64,000 nt of DNA from contig CM060476.1 in the NCBI GenBank assembly GCA_030544235.1, positions 26,700,733 through 26,764,732 on the forward strand. Reading direction: 5' to 3'. Both the position numbers and the translations under genes were made by a program. The notes beneath the pieces were generated by a model that worked only from the letters and a program-made list of their open reading frames with translations, was not told the DNA's origin and searched no databases. Every line of letters begins with the position of its first letter. The stretch's first letter is position 1. This stretch comes from Lepturacanthus savala (taxonomy: Eukaryota > Chordata > Actinopteri > Scombriformes > Trichiuridae). Below, piece by piece: positions 21,966 to 37,640 of the stretch.

Positions 21966-22439
21966 CTATACCATTTCACATAAAGTAAAAGGTAAATGAG
22001 ATTTTCTATAAAAATATTGTTCTGATTTAGGCTTACATAGCTTTTTGTCTTTTTGTTCTCTTCAGACCGAGAAAATGCATATGGAGCAATAAAAACTTTA
22101 AAACACAAACCACATGAAAACAATAGCTTTTCCAGGTGAATTTCTGATCCAAAACTATACCATTTCACATAAAATAAAAGGTAAATAAGTTTTTTTGTAA
22201 AAATATTGTACTGATTTAGGCCTATATAGCTTTTTGTCTTTTTGGGCTCTTCAGACCGAGAGAATGCATATGGAGCAATAAAAACTTTAAAACACAAACC
22301 ACATGAAAACAATAGCTTTTCCAGGTGAATTTCTGATCCAAAACTATACCATTTCACATAAAGTAAAAGGTAAATAAGTTTTTCTATAAAAATATTGTAC
22401 TGATTTAGGCCTATATAGCTTTTTGTCTTTTTGGGCTCT

Positions 22440-25400
22440 TCAGACCGAGAGAATGCCTATGGAGCAATAAAAACTTTAAAACACAAACCACATGAAAACA
22501 ATAGCTTTTCCAGGTGAATTTCTGATCCAAAACTATACCATTTCACATAAAGTAAAAGGTAAATAAGTTTTTCTATGAAAATATTGTACTGATTTAGGCC
22601 TATATAGCTTTTTGTCTTTTTGGGCTCTTCAGACCGAGAGAATGCCTATGGAGCAATAAAAACTTTAAAACACAAACCACAAGAAAACAATAGCTTTTCC
22701 AGGTGAATTTCTGATCCAAAACTATACCATTTCACATAAAGTAAAAGGTAAATAAGTTTTTCTATGAAAATATTGTAGTGATTTAGGCCTATATAGCTTT
22801 TTGTCTTTTTGGGCTCTTCAGACCGAGAGAATGCATATGGAGCAATAAAAACTTTAAAACACAAACCACATGAAAACAATAGCTTTTCCAGGTGAATTTC
22901 TGATCCAAAACTATACCATTTTACATAAAGTAAAAGGTAAATAAGTTTTTCTATAAAAATATTGTACTGATTTAGGCCTATATAGCTTTTTGTCTTTTTG
23001 TGCTCTTCAGACCGAGAGAATGCATATGGAGCAATAAAAACTTTAAAATACAAACCACATGAAAACAATAGCTTTTCCAGGTGAATTTCTGATCCAAAAC
23101 TATACCATTTCACATAAAGTAAAAGGTAAATAAGTTTTTCTATGAAAATATTGTACTGATTTAGGCCTATATAGCTTTTTGTCTTTTTGGGCTCTTCAGA
23201 CCGAGAGAATGCATATGGAGCAATAAAAACTTTAAAACACAAACCACATGAAAACAATAGCTTTTCCAGGTGAATTTCTGATCCAAAACTATACCATTTC
23301 ACATAAAATAAAAGGTAAATAAGTTTTTTTGTAAAAATATTGTACTGATTTAGGCCTACATAGCTTTTGGTCTTTTTGTGCTCTTCCGACCGAGAGAATG
23401 CATATGGAGCAATAAAAACTTTAAAACACAAACCACATTGAAAACAATAGCTTTTCCAAGTGAATTTCTGCTCCAAAACTATACCATTTCACATAAAGTA
23501 AAAGGTAAATAAGTTTTTCTATAAAAATATTGTACTGATTTAGGCCTATATAGCTTTTTGTCTTTTTGGGCTCTTCAGACCGAGAGAATGCATATGGAGC
23601 AATAAAAACTTTAAAACACAAACCTCATGAAAACAATAGCTTTTCCAGGTGAATTTCTGATCCAAAACTATACCATTTTACATATAGTAAAAGGTAAATA
23701 AGATTTTCTGTAAAAATATTGTACTGATTTAGGCTTACATAGCTTTTTGTCTTTTTGTTCTCTTCAGACCGAGAGAATGCATATGGAGCAATAAAAACTT
23801 TAAAACACAAACCACATGAAAACAATAGCTTTTCCAGGTGAATTTCTGATCCAAAACTATACCATTTTACATATAGTAAAAGGTAAATAAGATTTTCTGT
23901 AAAAATATTGTACTGATTTAGGCTTACATAGCTTTTTGTCTTTTTGTTCTCTTCAGACCGAGAGAATGCATATGGAGCAATAAAAACTTTAAAACACAAA
24001 CCACATGAAAACAATAGCTTTTCCAGGTGAATTTCTGATCCAAAACTATACCATTTCACATAAAGTAAAAGGTAAATAAGTTTTTCTATGAAAATATTGT
24101 ACTGATTTAGGCCTATATAGCTTTTTGTCTTTTTGGGCTCTTCAGACCGAGAGAATGCATATGGAGCAATAAAAACTTTAAAACACAAACCACATGAAAA
24201 CAATAGCTTTTCCAGGTGAATTTCTGATCCAAAACTATACCATTTCACATAAAGTAAAAGGTAAATGAGATTTTCTATAAAAATATTGTTCTGATTTAGG
24301 CTTACATAGCTTTTTGTCTTTTTGTTCTCTTCAGACCGAGAAAATGCATATGGAGCAATAAAAACTTTAAAACACAAACCACATGAAAACAATAGCTTTT
24401 CCAGGTGAATTTCTGATCCAAAACTATACCATTTCACATAAAATAAAAGGTAAATAAGTTTTTTTGTAAAAATATTGTACTGATTTAGGCCTATATAGCT
24501 TTTTGTCTTTTTGGGCTCTTCAGACCGAGAGAATGCATATGGAGCAATAAAAACTTTAAAACACAAACCACATGAAAACAATAGCTTTTCCAGGTGAATT
24601 TCTGATCCAAAACTATACCATTTCACATAAAGTAAAAGGTAAATAAGTTTTTCTATAAAAATATTGTACTGATTTAGGCCTATATAGCTTTTTGTCTTTT
24701 TGGGCTCTTCAGACCGAGAGAATGCCTATGGAGCAATAAAAACTTTAAAACACAAACCACATGAAAACAATAGCTTTTCCAGGTGAATTTCTGATCCAAA
24801 ACTATACCATTTCACATAAAGTAAAAGGTAAATAAGTTTTTCTATGAAAATATTGTACTGATTTAGGCCTATATAGCTTTTTGTCTTTTTGGGCTCTTCA
24901 GACCGAGAGAATGCCTATGGAGCAATAAAAACTTTAAAACACAAACCACAAGAAAACAATAGCTTTTCCAGGTGAATTTCTGATCCAAAACTATACCATT
25001 TCACATAAAGTAAAAGGTAAATAAGTTTTTCTATGAAAATATTGTACTGATTTAGGCCTATATAGCTTTTTGTCTTTTTGGGCTCTTCAGACCGAGAGAA
25101 TGCATATGGAGCAATAAAAACTTTAAAACACAAACCACATGAAAACAATAGCTTTTCCAGGTGAATTTCTGATCCAAAACTATACCATTTTACATAAAGT
25201 AAAAGGTAAATAAGTTTTTCTATGAAAATATTGTAGTGATTTAGGCCTATATAGCTTTTTGTCTTTTTGGGCTCTTCAGACCGAGAGAATGCATATGGAG
25301 CAATAAAAACTTTAAAACACAAACCACATGAAAACAATAGCTTTTCCAGGTGAATTTCTGATCCAAAACTATACCATTTTACATAAAGTAAAAGGTAAAT

Positions 25401-28400
25401 AAGTTTTTCTATAAAAATATTGTACTGATTTAGGCCTATATAGCTTTTTGTCTTTTTGTGCTCTTCAGACCGAGAGAATGCATATGGAGCAATAAAAACT
25501 TTAAAATACAAACCACATGAAAACAATAGCTTTTCCAGGTGAATTTCTGATCCAAAACTATACCATTTCACATAAAGTAAAAGGTAAATAAGTTTTTCTA
25601 TGAAAATATTGTACTGATTTAGGCCTATATAGCTTTTTGTCTTTTTGGGCTCTTCAGACCGAGAGAATGCATATGGAGCAATAAAAACTTTAAAACACAA
25701 ACCACATGAAAACAATAGCTTTTCCAGGTGAATTTCTGATCCAAAACTATACCATTTCACATAAAATAAAAGGTAAATAAGTTTTTTTGTAAAAATATTG
25801 TACTGATTTAGGCCTACATAGCTTTTGGTCTTTTTGTGCTCTTCCGACCGAGAGAATGCATATGGAGCAATAAAAACTTTAAAACACAAACCACATTGAA
25901 AACAATAGCTTTTCCAAGTGAATTTCTGCTCCAAAACTATACCATTTCACATAAAGTAAAAGGTAAATAAGTTTTTCTATAAAAATATTGTACTGATTTA
26001 GGCCTATATAGCTTTTTGTCTTTTTGGGCTCTTCAGACCGAGAGAATGCATATGGAGCAATAAAAACTTTAAAACACAAACCTCATGAAAACAATAGCTT
26101 TTCCAGGTGAATTTCTGATCCAAAACTATACCATTTTACATATAGTAAAAGGTAAATAAGATTTTCTGTAAAAATATTGTACTGATTTAGGCTTACATAG
26201 CTTTTTGTCTTTTTGTTCTCTTCAGACCGAGAGAATGCATATGGAGCAATAAAAACTTTAAAACACAAACCACATGAAAACAATAGCTTTTCCAGGTGAA
26301 TTTCTGATCCAAAACTATACCATTTTACATATAGTAAAAGGTAAATAAGATTTTCTGTAAAAATATTGTACTGATTTAGGCTTACATAGCTTTTTGTCTT
26401 TTTGTTCTCTTCAGACCGAGAGAATGCATATGGAGCAATAAAAACTTTAAAACACAAACCACATGAAAACAATAGCTTTTCCAGGTGAATTTCTGATCCA
26501 AAACTATACCATTTCACATAAAGTAAAAGGTAAATAAGTTTTTCTATGAAAATATTGTACTGATTTAGGCCTATATAGCTTTTTGTCTTTTTGGGCTCTT
26601 CAGACCGAGAGAATGCATATGGAGCAATAAAAACTTTAAAACACAAACCACATGAAAACAATAGCTTTTCCAGGTGAATTTCTGATCCAAAACTATACCA
26701 TTTCACATAAAGTAAAAGGTAAATGAGATTTTCTATAAAAATATTGTTCTGATTTAGGCTTACATAGCTTTTTGTCTTTTTGTTCTCTTCAGACCGAGAA
26801 AATGCATATGGAGCAATAAAAACTTTAAAACACAAACCACATGAAAACAATAGCTTTTCCAGGTGAATTTCTGATCCAAAACTATACCATTTCACATAAA
26901 ATAAAAGGTAAATAAGTTTTTTTGTAAAAATATTGTACTGATTTAGGCCTATATAGCTTTTTGTCTTTTTGGGCTCTTCAGACCGAGAGAATGCATATGG
27001 AGCAATAAAAACTTTAAAACACAAACCACATGAAAACAATAGCTTTTCCAGGTGAATTTCTGATCCAAAACTATACCATTTCACATAAAGTAAAAGGTAA
27101 ATAAGTTTTTCTATAAAAATATTGTACTGATTTAGGCCTATATAGCTTTTTGTCTTTTTGGGCTCTTCAGACCGAGAGAATGCCTATGGAGCAATAAAAA
27201 CTTTAAAACACAAACCACATGAAAACAATAGCTTTTCCAGGTGAATTTCTGATCCAAAACTATACCATTTCACATAAAGTAAAAGGTAAATAAGTTTTTC
27301 TATGAAAATATTGTACTGATTTAGGCCTATATAGCTTTTTGTCTTTTTGGGCTCTTCAGACCGAGAGAATGCCTATGGAGCAATAAAAACTTTAAAACAC
27401 AAACCACAAGAAAACAATAGCTTTTCCAGGTGAATTTCTGATCCAAAACTATACCATTTCACATAAAGTAAAAGGTAAATAAGTTTTTCTATGAAAATAT
27501 TGTACTGATTTAGGCCTATATAGCTTTTTGTCTTTTTGGGCTCTTCAGACCGAGAGAATGCATATGGAGCAATAAAAACTTTAAAACACAAACCACATGA
27601 AAACAATAGCTTTTCCAGGTGAATTTCTGATCCAAAACTATACCATTTTACATAAAGTAAAAGGTAAATAAGTTTTTCTATGAAAATATTGTACTGATTT
27701 AGGCCTATATAGCTTTTTGTCTTTTTGGGCTCTTCAGACCGAGAGAATGCATATGGAGCAATAAAAACTTTAAAACACAAACCACATGAAAACAATAGCT
27801 TTTCCAGGTGAATTTCTGATCCAAAACTATACCATTTTACATAAAGTAAAAGGTAAATAAGTTTTTCTATAAAAATATTGTACTGATTTAGGCCTATATA
27901 GCTTTTTGTCTTTTTGTGCTCTTCAGACCGAGAGAATGCATATGGAGCAATAAAAACTTTAAAATACAAACCACATGAAAACAATAGCTTTTCCAGGTGA
28001 ATTTCTGATCCAAAACTATACCATTTCACATAAAGTAAAAGGTAAATAAGTTTTTCTATGAAAATATTGTACTGATTTAGGCCTATATAGCTTTTTGTCT
28101 TTTTGGGCTCTTCAGACCGAGAGAATGCATATGGAGCAATAAAAACTTTAAAACACAAACCACATGAAAACAATAGCTTTTCCAGGTGAATTTCTGATCC
28201 AAAACTATACCATTTCACATAAAATAAAAGGTAAATAAGTTTTTTTGTAAAAATATTGTACTGATTTAGGCCTACATAGCTTTTGGTCTTTTTGTGCTCT
28301 TCCGACCGAGAGAATGCATATGGAGCAATAAAAACTTTAAAACACAAACCACATTGAAAACAATAGCTTTTCCAAGTGAATTTCTGCTCCAAAACTATAC

Positions 28401-30430
28401 CATTTCACATAAAGTAAAAGGTAAATAAGTTTTTCTATAAAAATATTGTACTGATTTAGGCCTATATAGCTTTTTGTCTTTTTGGGCTCTTCAGACCGAG
28501 AGAATGCATATGGAGCAATAAAAACTTTAAAACACAAACCTCATGAAAACAATAGCTTTTCCAGGTGAATTTCTGATCCAAAACTATACCATTTCACATA
28601 AAGTAAAAGGTAAATAAGTTTTTCTATGAAAATATTGTACTGATTTAGGCCTATATAGCTTTTTGTCTTTTTGGGCTCTTCAGACCGAGAGAATGCATAT
28701 GGAGCAATAAAAACTTTAAAACACAAACCACATGAAAACAATAGCTTTTCCAGGTGAATTTCTGATCCAAAACTATACCATTTCACATAAAGTAAAAGGT
28801 AAATGAGATTTTCTATAAAAATATTGTTCTGATTTAGGCTTACATAGCTTTTTGTCTTTTTGTTCTCTTCAGACCGAGAAAATGCATATGGAGCAATAAA
28901 AACTTTAAAACACAAACCACATGAAAACAATAGCTTTTCCAGGTGAATTTCTGATCCAAAACTATACCATTTCACATAAAATAAAAGGTAAATAAGTTTT
29001 TTTGTAAAAATATTGTACTGATTTAGGCCTATATAGCTTTTTGTCTTTTTGGGCTCTTCAGACCGAGAGAATGCATATGGAGCAATAAAAACTTTAAAAC
29101 ACAAACCACATGAAAACAATAGCTTTTCCAGGTGAATTTCTGATCCAAAACTATACCATTTCACATAAAGTAAAAGGTAAATAAGTTTTTCTATAAAAAT
29201 ATTGTACTGATTTAGGCCTATATAGCTTTTTGTCTTTTTGGGCTCTTCAGACCGAGAGAATGCCTATGGAGCAATAAAAACTTTAAAACACAAACCACAT
29301 GAAAACAATAGCTTTTCCAGGTGAATTTCTGATCCAAAACTATACCATTTCACATAAAGTAAAAGGTAAATAAGTTTTTCTATGAAAATATTGTACTGAT
29401 TTAGGCCTATATAGCTTTTTGTCTTTTTGGGCTCTTCAGACCGAGAGAATGCCTATGGAGCAATAAAAACTTTAAAACACAAACCACAAGAAAACAATAG
29501 CTTTTCCAGGTGAATTTCTGATCCAAAACTATACCATTTCACATAAAGTAAAAGGTAAATAAGTTTTTCTATGAAAATATTGTACTGATTTAGGCCTATA
29601 TAGCTTTTTGTCTTTTTGGGCTCTTCAGACGGAGAGAATGCATATGGAGCAATAAAAACTTTAAAACACAAACCACATGAAAACAATAGCTTTTCCAGGT
29701 GAATTTCTGATCCAAAACTATACCATTTTACATAAAGTAAAAGGTAAATAAGTTTTTCTATGAAAATATTGTACTGATTTAGGCCTATATAGCTTTTTGT
29801 CTTTTTGGGCTCTTCAGACCGAGAGAATGCATATGGAGCAATAAAAACTTTAAAACACAAACCACATGAAAACAATAGCTTTTCCAGGTGAATTTCTGAT
29901 CCAAAACTATACCATTTTACATAAAGTAAAAGGTAAATAAGTTTTTCTATAAAAATATTGTACTGATTTAGGCCTATATAGCTTTTTGTCTTTTTGTGCT
30001 CTTCAGACCGAGAGAATGCATATGGAGCAATAAAAACTTTAAAATACAAACCACATGAAAACAATAGCTTTTCCAGGTGAATTTCTGATCCAAAACTATA
30101 CCATTTCACATAAAGTAAAAGGTAAATAAGTTTTTCTATGAAAATATTGTACTGATTTAGGCCTATATAGCTTTTTGTCTTTTTGGGCTCTTCAGACCGA
30201 GAGAATGCATATGGAGCAATAAAAACTTTAAAACACAAACCACATGAAAACAATAGCTTTTCCAGGTGAATTTCTGATCCAAAACTATACCATTTCACAT
30301 AAAATAAAAGGTAAATAAGTTTTTTTGTAAAAATATTGTACTGATTTAGGCCTACATAGCTTTTGGTCTTTTTGTGCTCTTCCGACCGAGAGAATGCATA
30401 TGGAGCAATAAAAACTTTAAAACACAAACC
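22440..30430 (+). repeat. Higher-order repeat of 11, 12 and 13 monomers
   Basis: GCCTATGGAGC occurs at 22455, 24724, 27182 and 29262, and a 1-bp insertion marker (ACCACATTG) at 23433, 25891, 28349 and 30429. The spacings are 2,269, 2,458 and 2,080 bp, which equal 12, 13 and 11 monomers plus 1 bp. The units are therefore copies of one block that have gained or lost whole monomers. Confidence 0.85.
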
Positions 30431-33400
30431 ACATTGAAAACAATAGCTTTTCCAAGTGAATTTCTGCTCCAAAACTATACCATTTCACATAAAGTAAAAG
30501 GTAAATAAGTTTTTCTATAAAAATATTGTACTGATTTAGGCCTATATAGCTTTTTGTCTTTTTGGGCTCTTCAGACCGAGAGAATGCATATGGAGCAATA
30601 AAAACTTTAAAACACAAACCTCATGAAAACAATAGCTTTTCCAGGTGAATTTCTGATCCAAAACTATACCATTTCACATAAAGTAAAAGGTAAATAAGTT
30701 TTTCTATGAAAATATTGTACTGATTTAGGCCTATATAGCTTTTTGTCTTTTTGGGCTCTTCAGACCGAGAGAATGCATATGGAGCAATAAAAACTTTAAA
30801 ACACAAACCACATGAAAACAATAGCTTTTCCAGGTGAATTTCTGATCCAAAACTATACCATTTCACATAAAATAAAAGGTAAATAAGTTTTTTTGTAAAA
30901 ATATTGTACTGATTTAGGCCTATATAGCTTTTTGTCTTTTTGGGCTCTTCAGACCGAGAGAATGCATATGGAGCAATAAAAACTTTAAAACACAAACCAC
31001 ATGAAAACAATAGCTTTTCCAGGTGAATTTCTGATCCAAAACTATACCATTTCACATAAAGTAAAAGGTAAATAAGTTTTTCTATTAAAATATTGTACTG
31101 ATTTAGGCCTATATAGCTTTTTGTCTTTTTGGGCTCTTCAGACCGAGAGAATGCATATGGAGCAATAAAAACTTTAAAACACAAACCACATGAAAACAAT
31201 AGCTTTTCCAGGTGAATTTCTGATCCAAAACTATACCATTTTACATATAGTAAAAGGTAAATAAGATTTTCTGTAAAAATATTGTACTGATTAGGCCTAC
31301 ATAGCTTTTGGTCTATTTGTGCTCTTCCGACCGAGAGAATGCATATGGAGCAATAAAAACTTTAAAACACAAACCACATGAAAACAATAGCTTTTCCAGG
31401 TGAATTTCTGATCCAAAACTGTACCATTTCACATAAAGTTAAAGGTAAATAAGATTTTCTATAAAAATATTGTTCTGATTTAGGCTTATATAGCTTTTTG
31501 TCTTTTTGTGCTCTTCAGACCGAGAGAATGCATATGGAGCAATAAAAACTTTAAAACACAAACCACATGAAAACAATAGCTTTTCCAGGTGAATTTCTGA
31601 TCCAAAACTATACCATTTCACATAAAGTAAAAGTGAATAAGTTTTTCTACAAAAATATTGTACTGATTTAGGCCTATATAACTTTTTGTCTTTTTGGGCT
31701 CTTCAGACCGAGAGAATGCATATGGAGCAATAAAAACTTTAAAACACAAACCACATGAAAACAATAGCTTTTCCAGGTGAATTTCTGATCCAAAACTATA
31801 CCATTTCACATAAAGTAAAAGGTAAATAAGTTTTTCTATAAAAATATTGTACTGATTTAGGCCTATATAGCTTTTTGTCTTTTTGGGCTCTTCAGACCGA
31901 GAGAATGCATATGGAGCAATAAAAACTTTAAAACACAAACCACATGAAAACAAGAGCTTTTCCAGGTGAATTTCTGATCCAAAACTATACCATTTCACAT
32001 AGAGTTAAAGGTAAATAAGATTTTCTATAAAAATATTGTTCTGATTTAGGCTTACATAGCTTTTTGTCTTTTTGGGCTCTTCAGACCGAGAGAATGCATA
32101 TGGAGCAATAAAAACTTTAAAACACAAACCACATGAAAACAATAGCTTTTCCAGGTGAATTTCTGATCCAAAACTATACCATTTTACATATAGTAAAAGG
32201 TAAATAAGATTTTCTGTAAAAATATTGTACTGATTTAGGCCTACATAGCTTTTGGTCTTTTTGTGCTCTTCCAACCGAGAGAATGCATATGGAGCAATAA
32301 AAACTTTAAAACACAAACCACATGAAAACAATAGCTTTTCCAGGTGAATTTCTGATCCAAAACTGTACCATTTCACATAAAGTTAAAGGTAAATAAGATT
32401 TTCTATAAAAATATTGTTCTGATTTAGGCTTATATAGCTTTTTGTCTTTTTGTGCTCTTCAGACCGAGAGAATGCATATGGAGCAATAAAAACTTTAAAA
32501 CACAAACCACATGAAAACAATAGCTTTTCCAGGTGAATTTCTGATCCAAAACTGTACCATTTCACATAAAGTTAAAGGTAAATAAGATTTTCTATAAAAA
32601 TATTGTTCTGATTTAGGCTTATATAGCTTTTTGTCTTTTTGTGCTCTTCAGACCGAGAGAATGCATATGGAGCAATAAAAACTTTAAAACACAAACCACA
32701 TGAAAACAATAGCTTTTCCAGGTGAATTTCTGATCCAAAACTATACCATTTCACATAAAGTAAAAGTGAATAAGTTTTTCTACAAAAATATTGTACTGAT
32801 TTAGGCCTATATAACTTTTTGTCTTTTTGGGCTCTTCAGACCGAGAGAATGCATATGGAGCAATAAAAACTTTAAAACACAAACCACATGAAAACAATAG
32901 CTTTTCCAGGTGAATTTCTGATCCAAAACTATACCATTTCACATAAAGTAAAAGGTAAATAAGTTTTTCTATAAAAATATTGTACTGATTTAGGCCTATA
33001 TAGCTTTTTGTCTTTTTGGGCTCTTCAGACCGAGAGAATGCATATGGAGCAATAAAAACTTTAAAACACAAACCACATGAAAACAATAGCTTTTCCAGGT
33101 GAATTTCTGATCCAAAACTATACCATTTTACATATAGTAAAAGGTAAATAAGATTTTCTGTAAAAATATTGTACTGATTAGGCCTACATAGCTTTTGGTC
33201 TATTTGTGCTCTTCCGACCGAGAGAATGCATAAGGAGCAATAAAAACTTCAAAACACAAACCACATGAAAACAATAGCTTTTCCAGGTGAATTTCTGATC
33301 CAAAACTATACCATTTCACATAAAGTAAAAGGTAAATAAGTTTTTCTATAAAAATATTGTACTGATTTAGGCCTATATAGCTTTTTGTCTTTTTGGGCTC

Positions 33401-36400
33401 TTCAGACCGAGAGAATGCATATGGAGCAATAAAAACTTTAAAACACAAACCACATGAAAACAATAGCTTTTCCAGGTGAATTTCTGATCCAAAACTATAC
33501 CATTTCACATAAAGTAAAAGGTAAATAAGTTTTTCTATAAAAATATTGTACTGATTTAGGCCTATATAACTTTTTGTCTTTTTGGGCTCTTCAGACCGAG
33601 AGAATGCATATGGAGCAATAAAAACTTTAAAACACAAACCACATGAAAACAATAGCTTTTCCAGGTGAATTTCTGATCCAAAACTATACCATTTTACATA
33701 AAGTAAAAGGTAAATAAGTTTTTCTATGAAAATATTGTACTGATTTAGGCCTATATAGCTTTTTGTCTTTTTGGGCTCTTCAGACCGAGAGAATGCATAT
33801 GGAGCAATAAAAACTTTAAAACACAAACCACATGAAAACAATAGCTTTTCCAGGTGAATTTCTGATCCAAAACTATACCATTTTACATAAAGTAAAAGGT
33901 AAATAAGTTTTTCTATAAAAATATTGTACTGATTTAGGCCTATATAGCTTTTTGTCTTTTTGTGCTCTTCAGACCGAGAGAATGCATATGGAGCAATAAA
34001 AACTTTAAAATACAAACCACATGAAAACAATAGCTTTTCCAGGTGAATTTCTGATCCAAAACTATACCATTTCACATAAAGTAAAAGGTAAATAAGTTTT
34101 TCTATGAAAATATTGTACTGATTTAGGCCTATATAGCTTTTTGTCTTTTTGGGCTCTTCAGACCGAGAGAATGCATATGGAGCAATAAAAACTTTAAAAC
34201 ACAAACCACATGAAAACAATAGCTTTTCCAGGTGAATTTCTGATCCAAAACTATACCATTTCACATAAAATAAAAGGTAAATAAGTTTTTTTGTAAAAAT
34301 ATTGTACTGATTTAGGCCTACATAGCTTTTGGTCTTTTTGTGCTCTTCCGACCGAGAGAATGCATATGGAGCAATAAAAACTTTAAAACACAAACCACAT
34401 TGAAAACAATAGCTTTTCCAAGTGAATTTCTGCTCCAAAACTATACCATTTCACATAAAGTAAAAGGTAAATAAGTTTTTCTATAAAAATATTGTACTGA
34501 TTTAGGCCTATATAGCTTTTTGTCTTTTTGGGCTCTTCAGACCGAGAGAATGCATATGGAGCAATAAAAACTTTAAAACACAAACCTCATGAAAACAATA
34601 GCTTTTCCAGGTGAATTTCTGATCCAAAACTATACCATTTCACATAAAGTAAAAGGTAAATAAGTTTTTCTATGAAAATATTGTACTGATTTAGGCCTAT
34701 ATAGCTTTTTGTCTTTTTGGGCTCTTCAGACCGAGAGAATGCATATGGAGCAATAAAAACTTTAAAACACAAACCACATGAAAACAATAGCTTTTCCAGG
34801 TGAATTTCTGATCCAAAACTATACCATTTCACATAAAATAAAAGGTAAATAAGTTTTTTTGTAAAAATATTGTACTGATTTAGGCCTATATAGCTTTTTG
34901 TCTTTTTGGGCTCTTCAGACCGAGAGAATGCATATGGAGCAATAAAAACTTTAAAACACAAACCACATGAAAACAATAGCTTTTCCAGGTGAATTTCTGA
35001 TCCAAAACTATACCATTTCACATAAAGTAAAAGGTAAATAAGTTTTTCTATTAAAATATTGTACTGATTTAGGCCTATATAGCTTTTTGTCTTTTTGGGC
35101 TCTTCAGACCGAGAGAATGCATATGGAGCAATAAAAACTTTAAAACACAAACCACATGAAAACAATAGCTTTTCCAGGTGAATTTCTGATCCAAAACTAT
35201 ACCATTTTACATATAGTAAAAGGTAAATAAGATTTTCTGTAAAAATATTGTACTGATTAGGCCTACATAGCTTTTGGTCTATTTGTGCTCTTCCGACCGA
35301 GAGAATGCATATGGAGCAATAAAAACTTTAAAACACAAACCACATGAAAACAATAGCTTTTCCAGGTGAATTTCTGATCCAAAACTGTACCATTTCACAT
35401 AAAGTTAAAGGTAAATAAGATTTTCTATAAAAATATTGTTCTGATTTAGGCTTATATAGCTTTTTGTCTTTTTGTGCTCTTCAGACCGAGAGAATGCATA
35501 TGGAGCAATAAAAACTTTAAAACACAAACCACATGAAAACAATAGCTTTTCCAGGTGAATTTCTGATCCAAAACTATACCATTTCACATAAAGTAAAAGT
35601 GAATAAGTTTTTCTACAAAAATATTGTACTGATTTAGGCCTATATAACTTTTTGTCTTTTTGGGCTCTTCAGACCGAGAGAATGCATATGGAGCAATAAA
35701 AACTTTAAAACACAAACCACATGAAAACAATAGCTTTTCCAGGTGAATTTCTGATCCAAAACTATACCATTTCACATAAAGTAAAAGGTAAATAAGTTTT
35801 TCTATAAAAATATTGTACTGATTTAGGCCTATATAGCTTTTTGTCTTTTTGGGCTCTTCAGACCGAGAGAATGCATATGGAGCAATAAAAACTTTAAAAC
35901 ACAAACCACATGAAAACAAGAGCTTTTCCAGGTGAATTTCTGATCCAAAACTATACCATTTCACATAGAGTTAAAGGTAAATAAGATTTTCTATAAAAAT
36001 ATTGTTCTGATTTAGGCTTACATAGCTTTTTGTCTTTTTGGGCTCTTCAGACCGAGAGAATGCATATGGAGCAATAAAAACTTTAAAACACAAACCACAT
36101 GAAAACAATAGCTTTTCCAGGTGAATTTCTGATCCAAAACTATACCATTTTACATATAGTAAAAGGTAAATAAGATTTTCTGTAAAAATATTGTACTGAT
36201 TTAGGCCTACATAGCTTTTGGTCTTTTTGTGCTCTTCCAACCGAGAGAATGCATATGGAGCAATAAAAACTTTAAAACACAAACCACATGAAAACAATAG
36301 CTTTTCCAGGTGAATTTCTGATCCAAAACTGTACCATTTCACATAAAGTTAAAGGTAAATAAGATTTTCTATAAAAATATTGTTCTGATTTAGGCTTATA

Positions 36401-37640
36401 TAGCTTTTTGTCTTTTTGTGCTCTTCAGACCGAGAGAATGCATATGGAGCAATAAAAACTTTAAAACACAAACCACATGAAAACAATAGCTTTTCCAGGT
36501 GAATTTCTGATCCAAAACTGTACCATTTCACATAAAGTTAAAGGTAAATAAGATTTTCTATAAAAATATTGTTCTGATTTAGGCTTATATAGCTTTTTGT
36601 CTTTTTGTGCTCTTCAGACCGAGAGAATGCATATGGAGCAATAAAAACTTTAAAACACAAACCACATGAAAACAATAGCTTTTCCAGGTGAATTTCTGAT
36701 CCAAAACTATACCATTTCACATAAAGTAAAAGTGAATAAGTTTTTCTACAAAAATATTGTACTGATTTAGGCCTATATAACTTTTTGTCTTTTTGGGCTC
36801 TTCAGACCGAGAGAATGCATATGGAGCAATAAAAACTTTAAAACACAAACCACATGAAAACAATAGCTTTTCCAGGTGAATTTCTGATCCAAAACTATAC
36901 CATTTCACATAAAGTAAAAGGTAAATAAGTTTTTCTATAAAAATATTGTACTGATTTAGGCCTATATAGCTTTTTGTCTTTTTGGGCTCTTCAGACCGAG
37001 AGAATGCATATGGAGCAATAAAAACTTTAAAACACAAACCACATGAAAACAATAGCTTTTCCAGGTGAATTTCTGATCCAAAACTATACCATTTTACATA
37101 TAGTAAAAGGTAAATAAGATTTTCTGTAAAAATATTGTACTGATTAGGCCTACATAGCTTTTGGTCTATTTGTGCTCTTCCGACCGAGAGAATGCATAAG
37201 GAGCAATAAAAACTTCAAAACACAAACCACATGAAAACAATAGCTTTTCCAGGTGAATTTCTGATCCAAAACTATACCATTTCACATAAAGTAAAAGGTA
37301 AATAAGTTTTTCTATAAAAATATTGTACTGATTTAGGCCTATATAGCTTTTTGTCTTTTTGGGCTCTTCAGACCGAGAGAATGCATATGGAGCAATAAAA
37401 ACTTTAAAACACAAACCACATGAAAACAATAGCTTTTCCAGGTGAATTTCTGATCCAAAACTATACCATTTCACATAAAGTAAAAGGTAAATAAGTTTTT
37501 CTATAAAAATATTGTACTGATTTAGGCCTATATAACTTTTTGTCTTTTTGGGCTCTTCAGACCGAGAGAATGCATATGGAGCAATAAAAACTTTAAAACA
37601 CAAACCACATGAAAACAATAGCTTTTCCAGGTGAATTTCT
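29709..37640 (+). repeat. Two tandem copies of a 3,966-bp higher-order block
   Basis: Seven separate landmarks recur exactly 3,966 bp apart (21 monomers minus 3 bp), including ACCACATTG at 30429 and 34395, GCATAAGGAGC near 33230 and 37196, AAGTGAATAAG near 31630 and 35596, and AACAAGAGCTT near 31950 and 35916. Segments compared line by line were identical. The copies part near 37,640, where the second continues into an AACTGTACC-type monomer. Confidence 0.85.
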
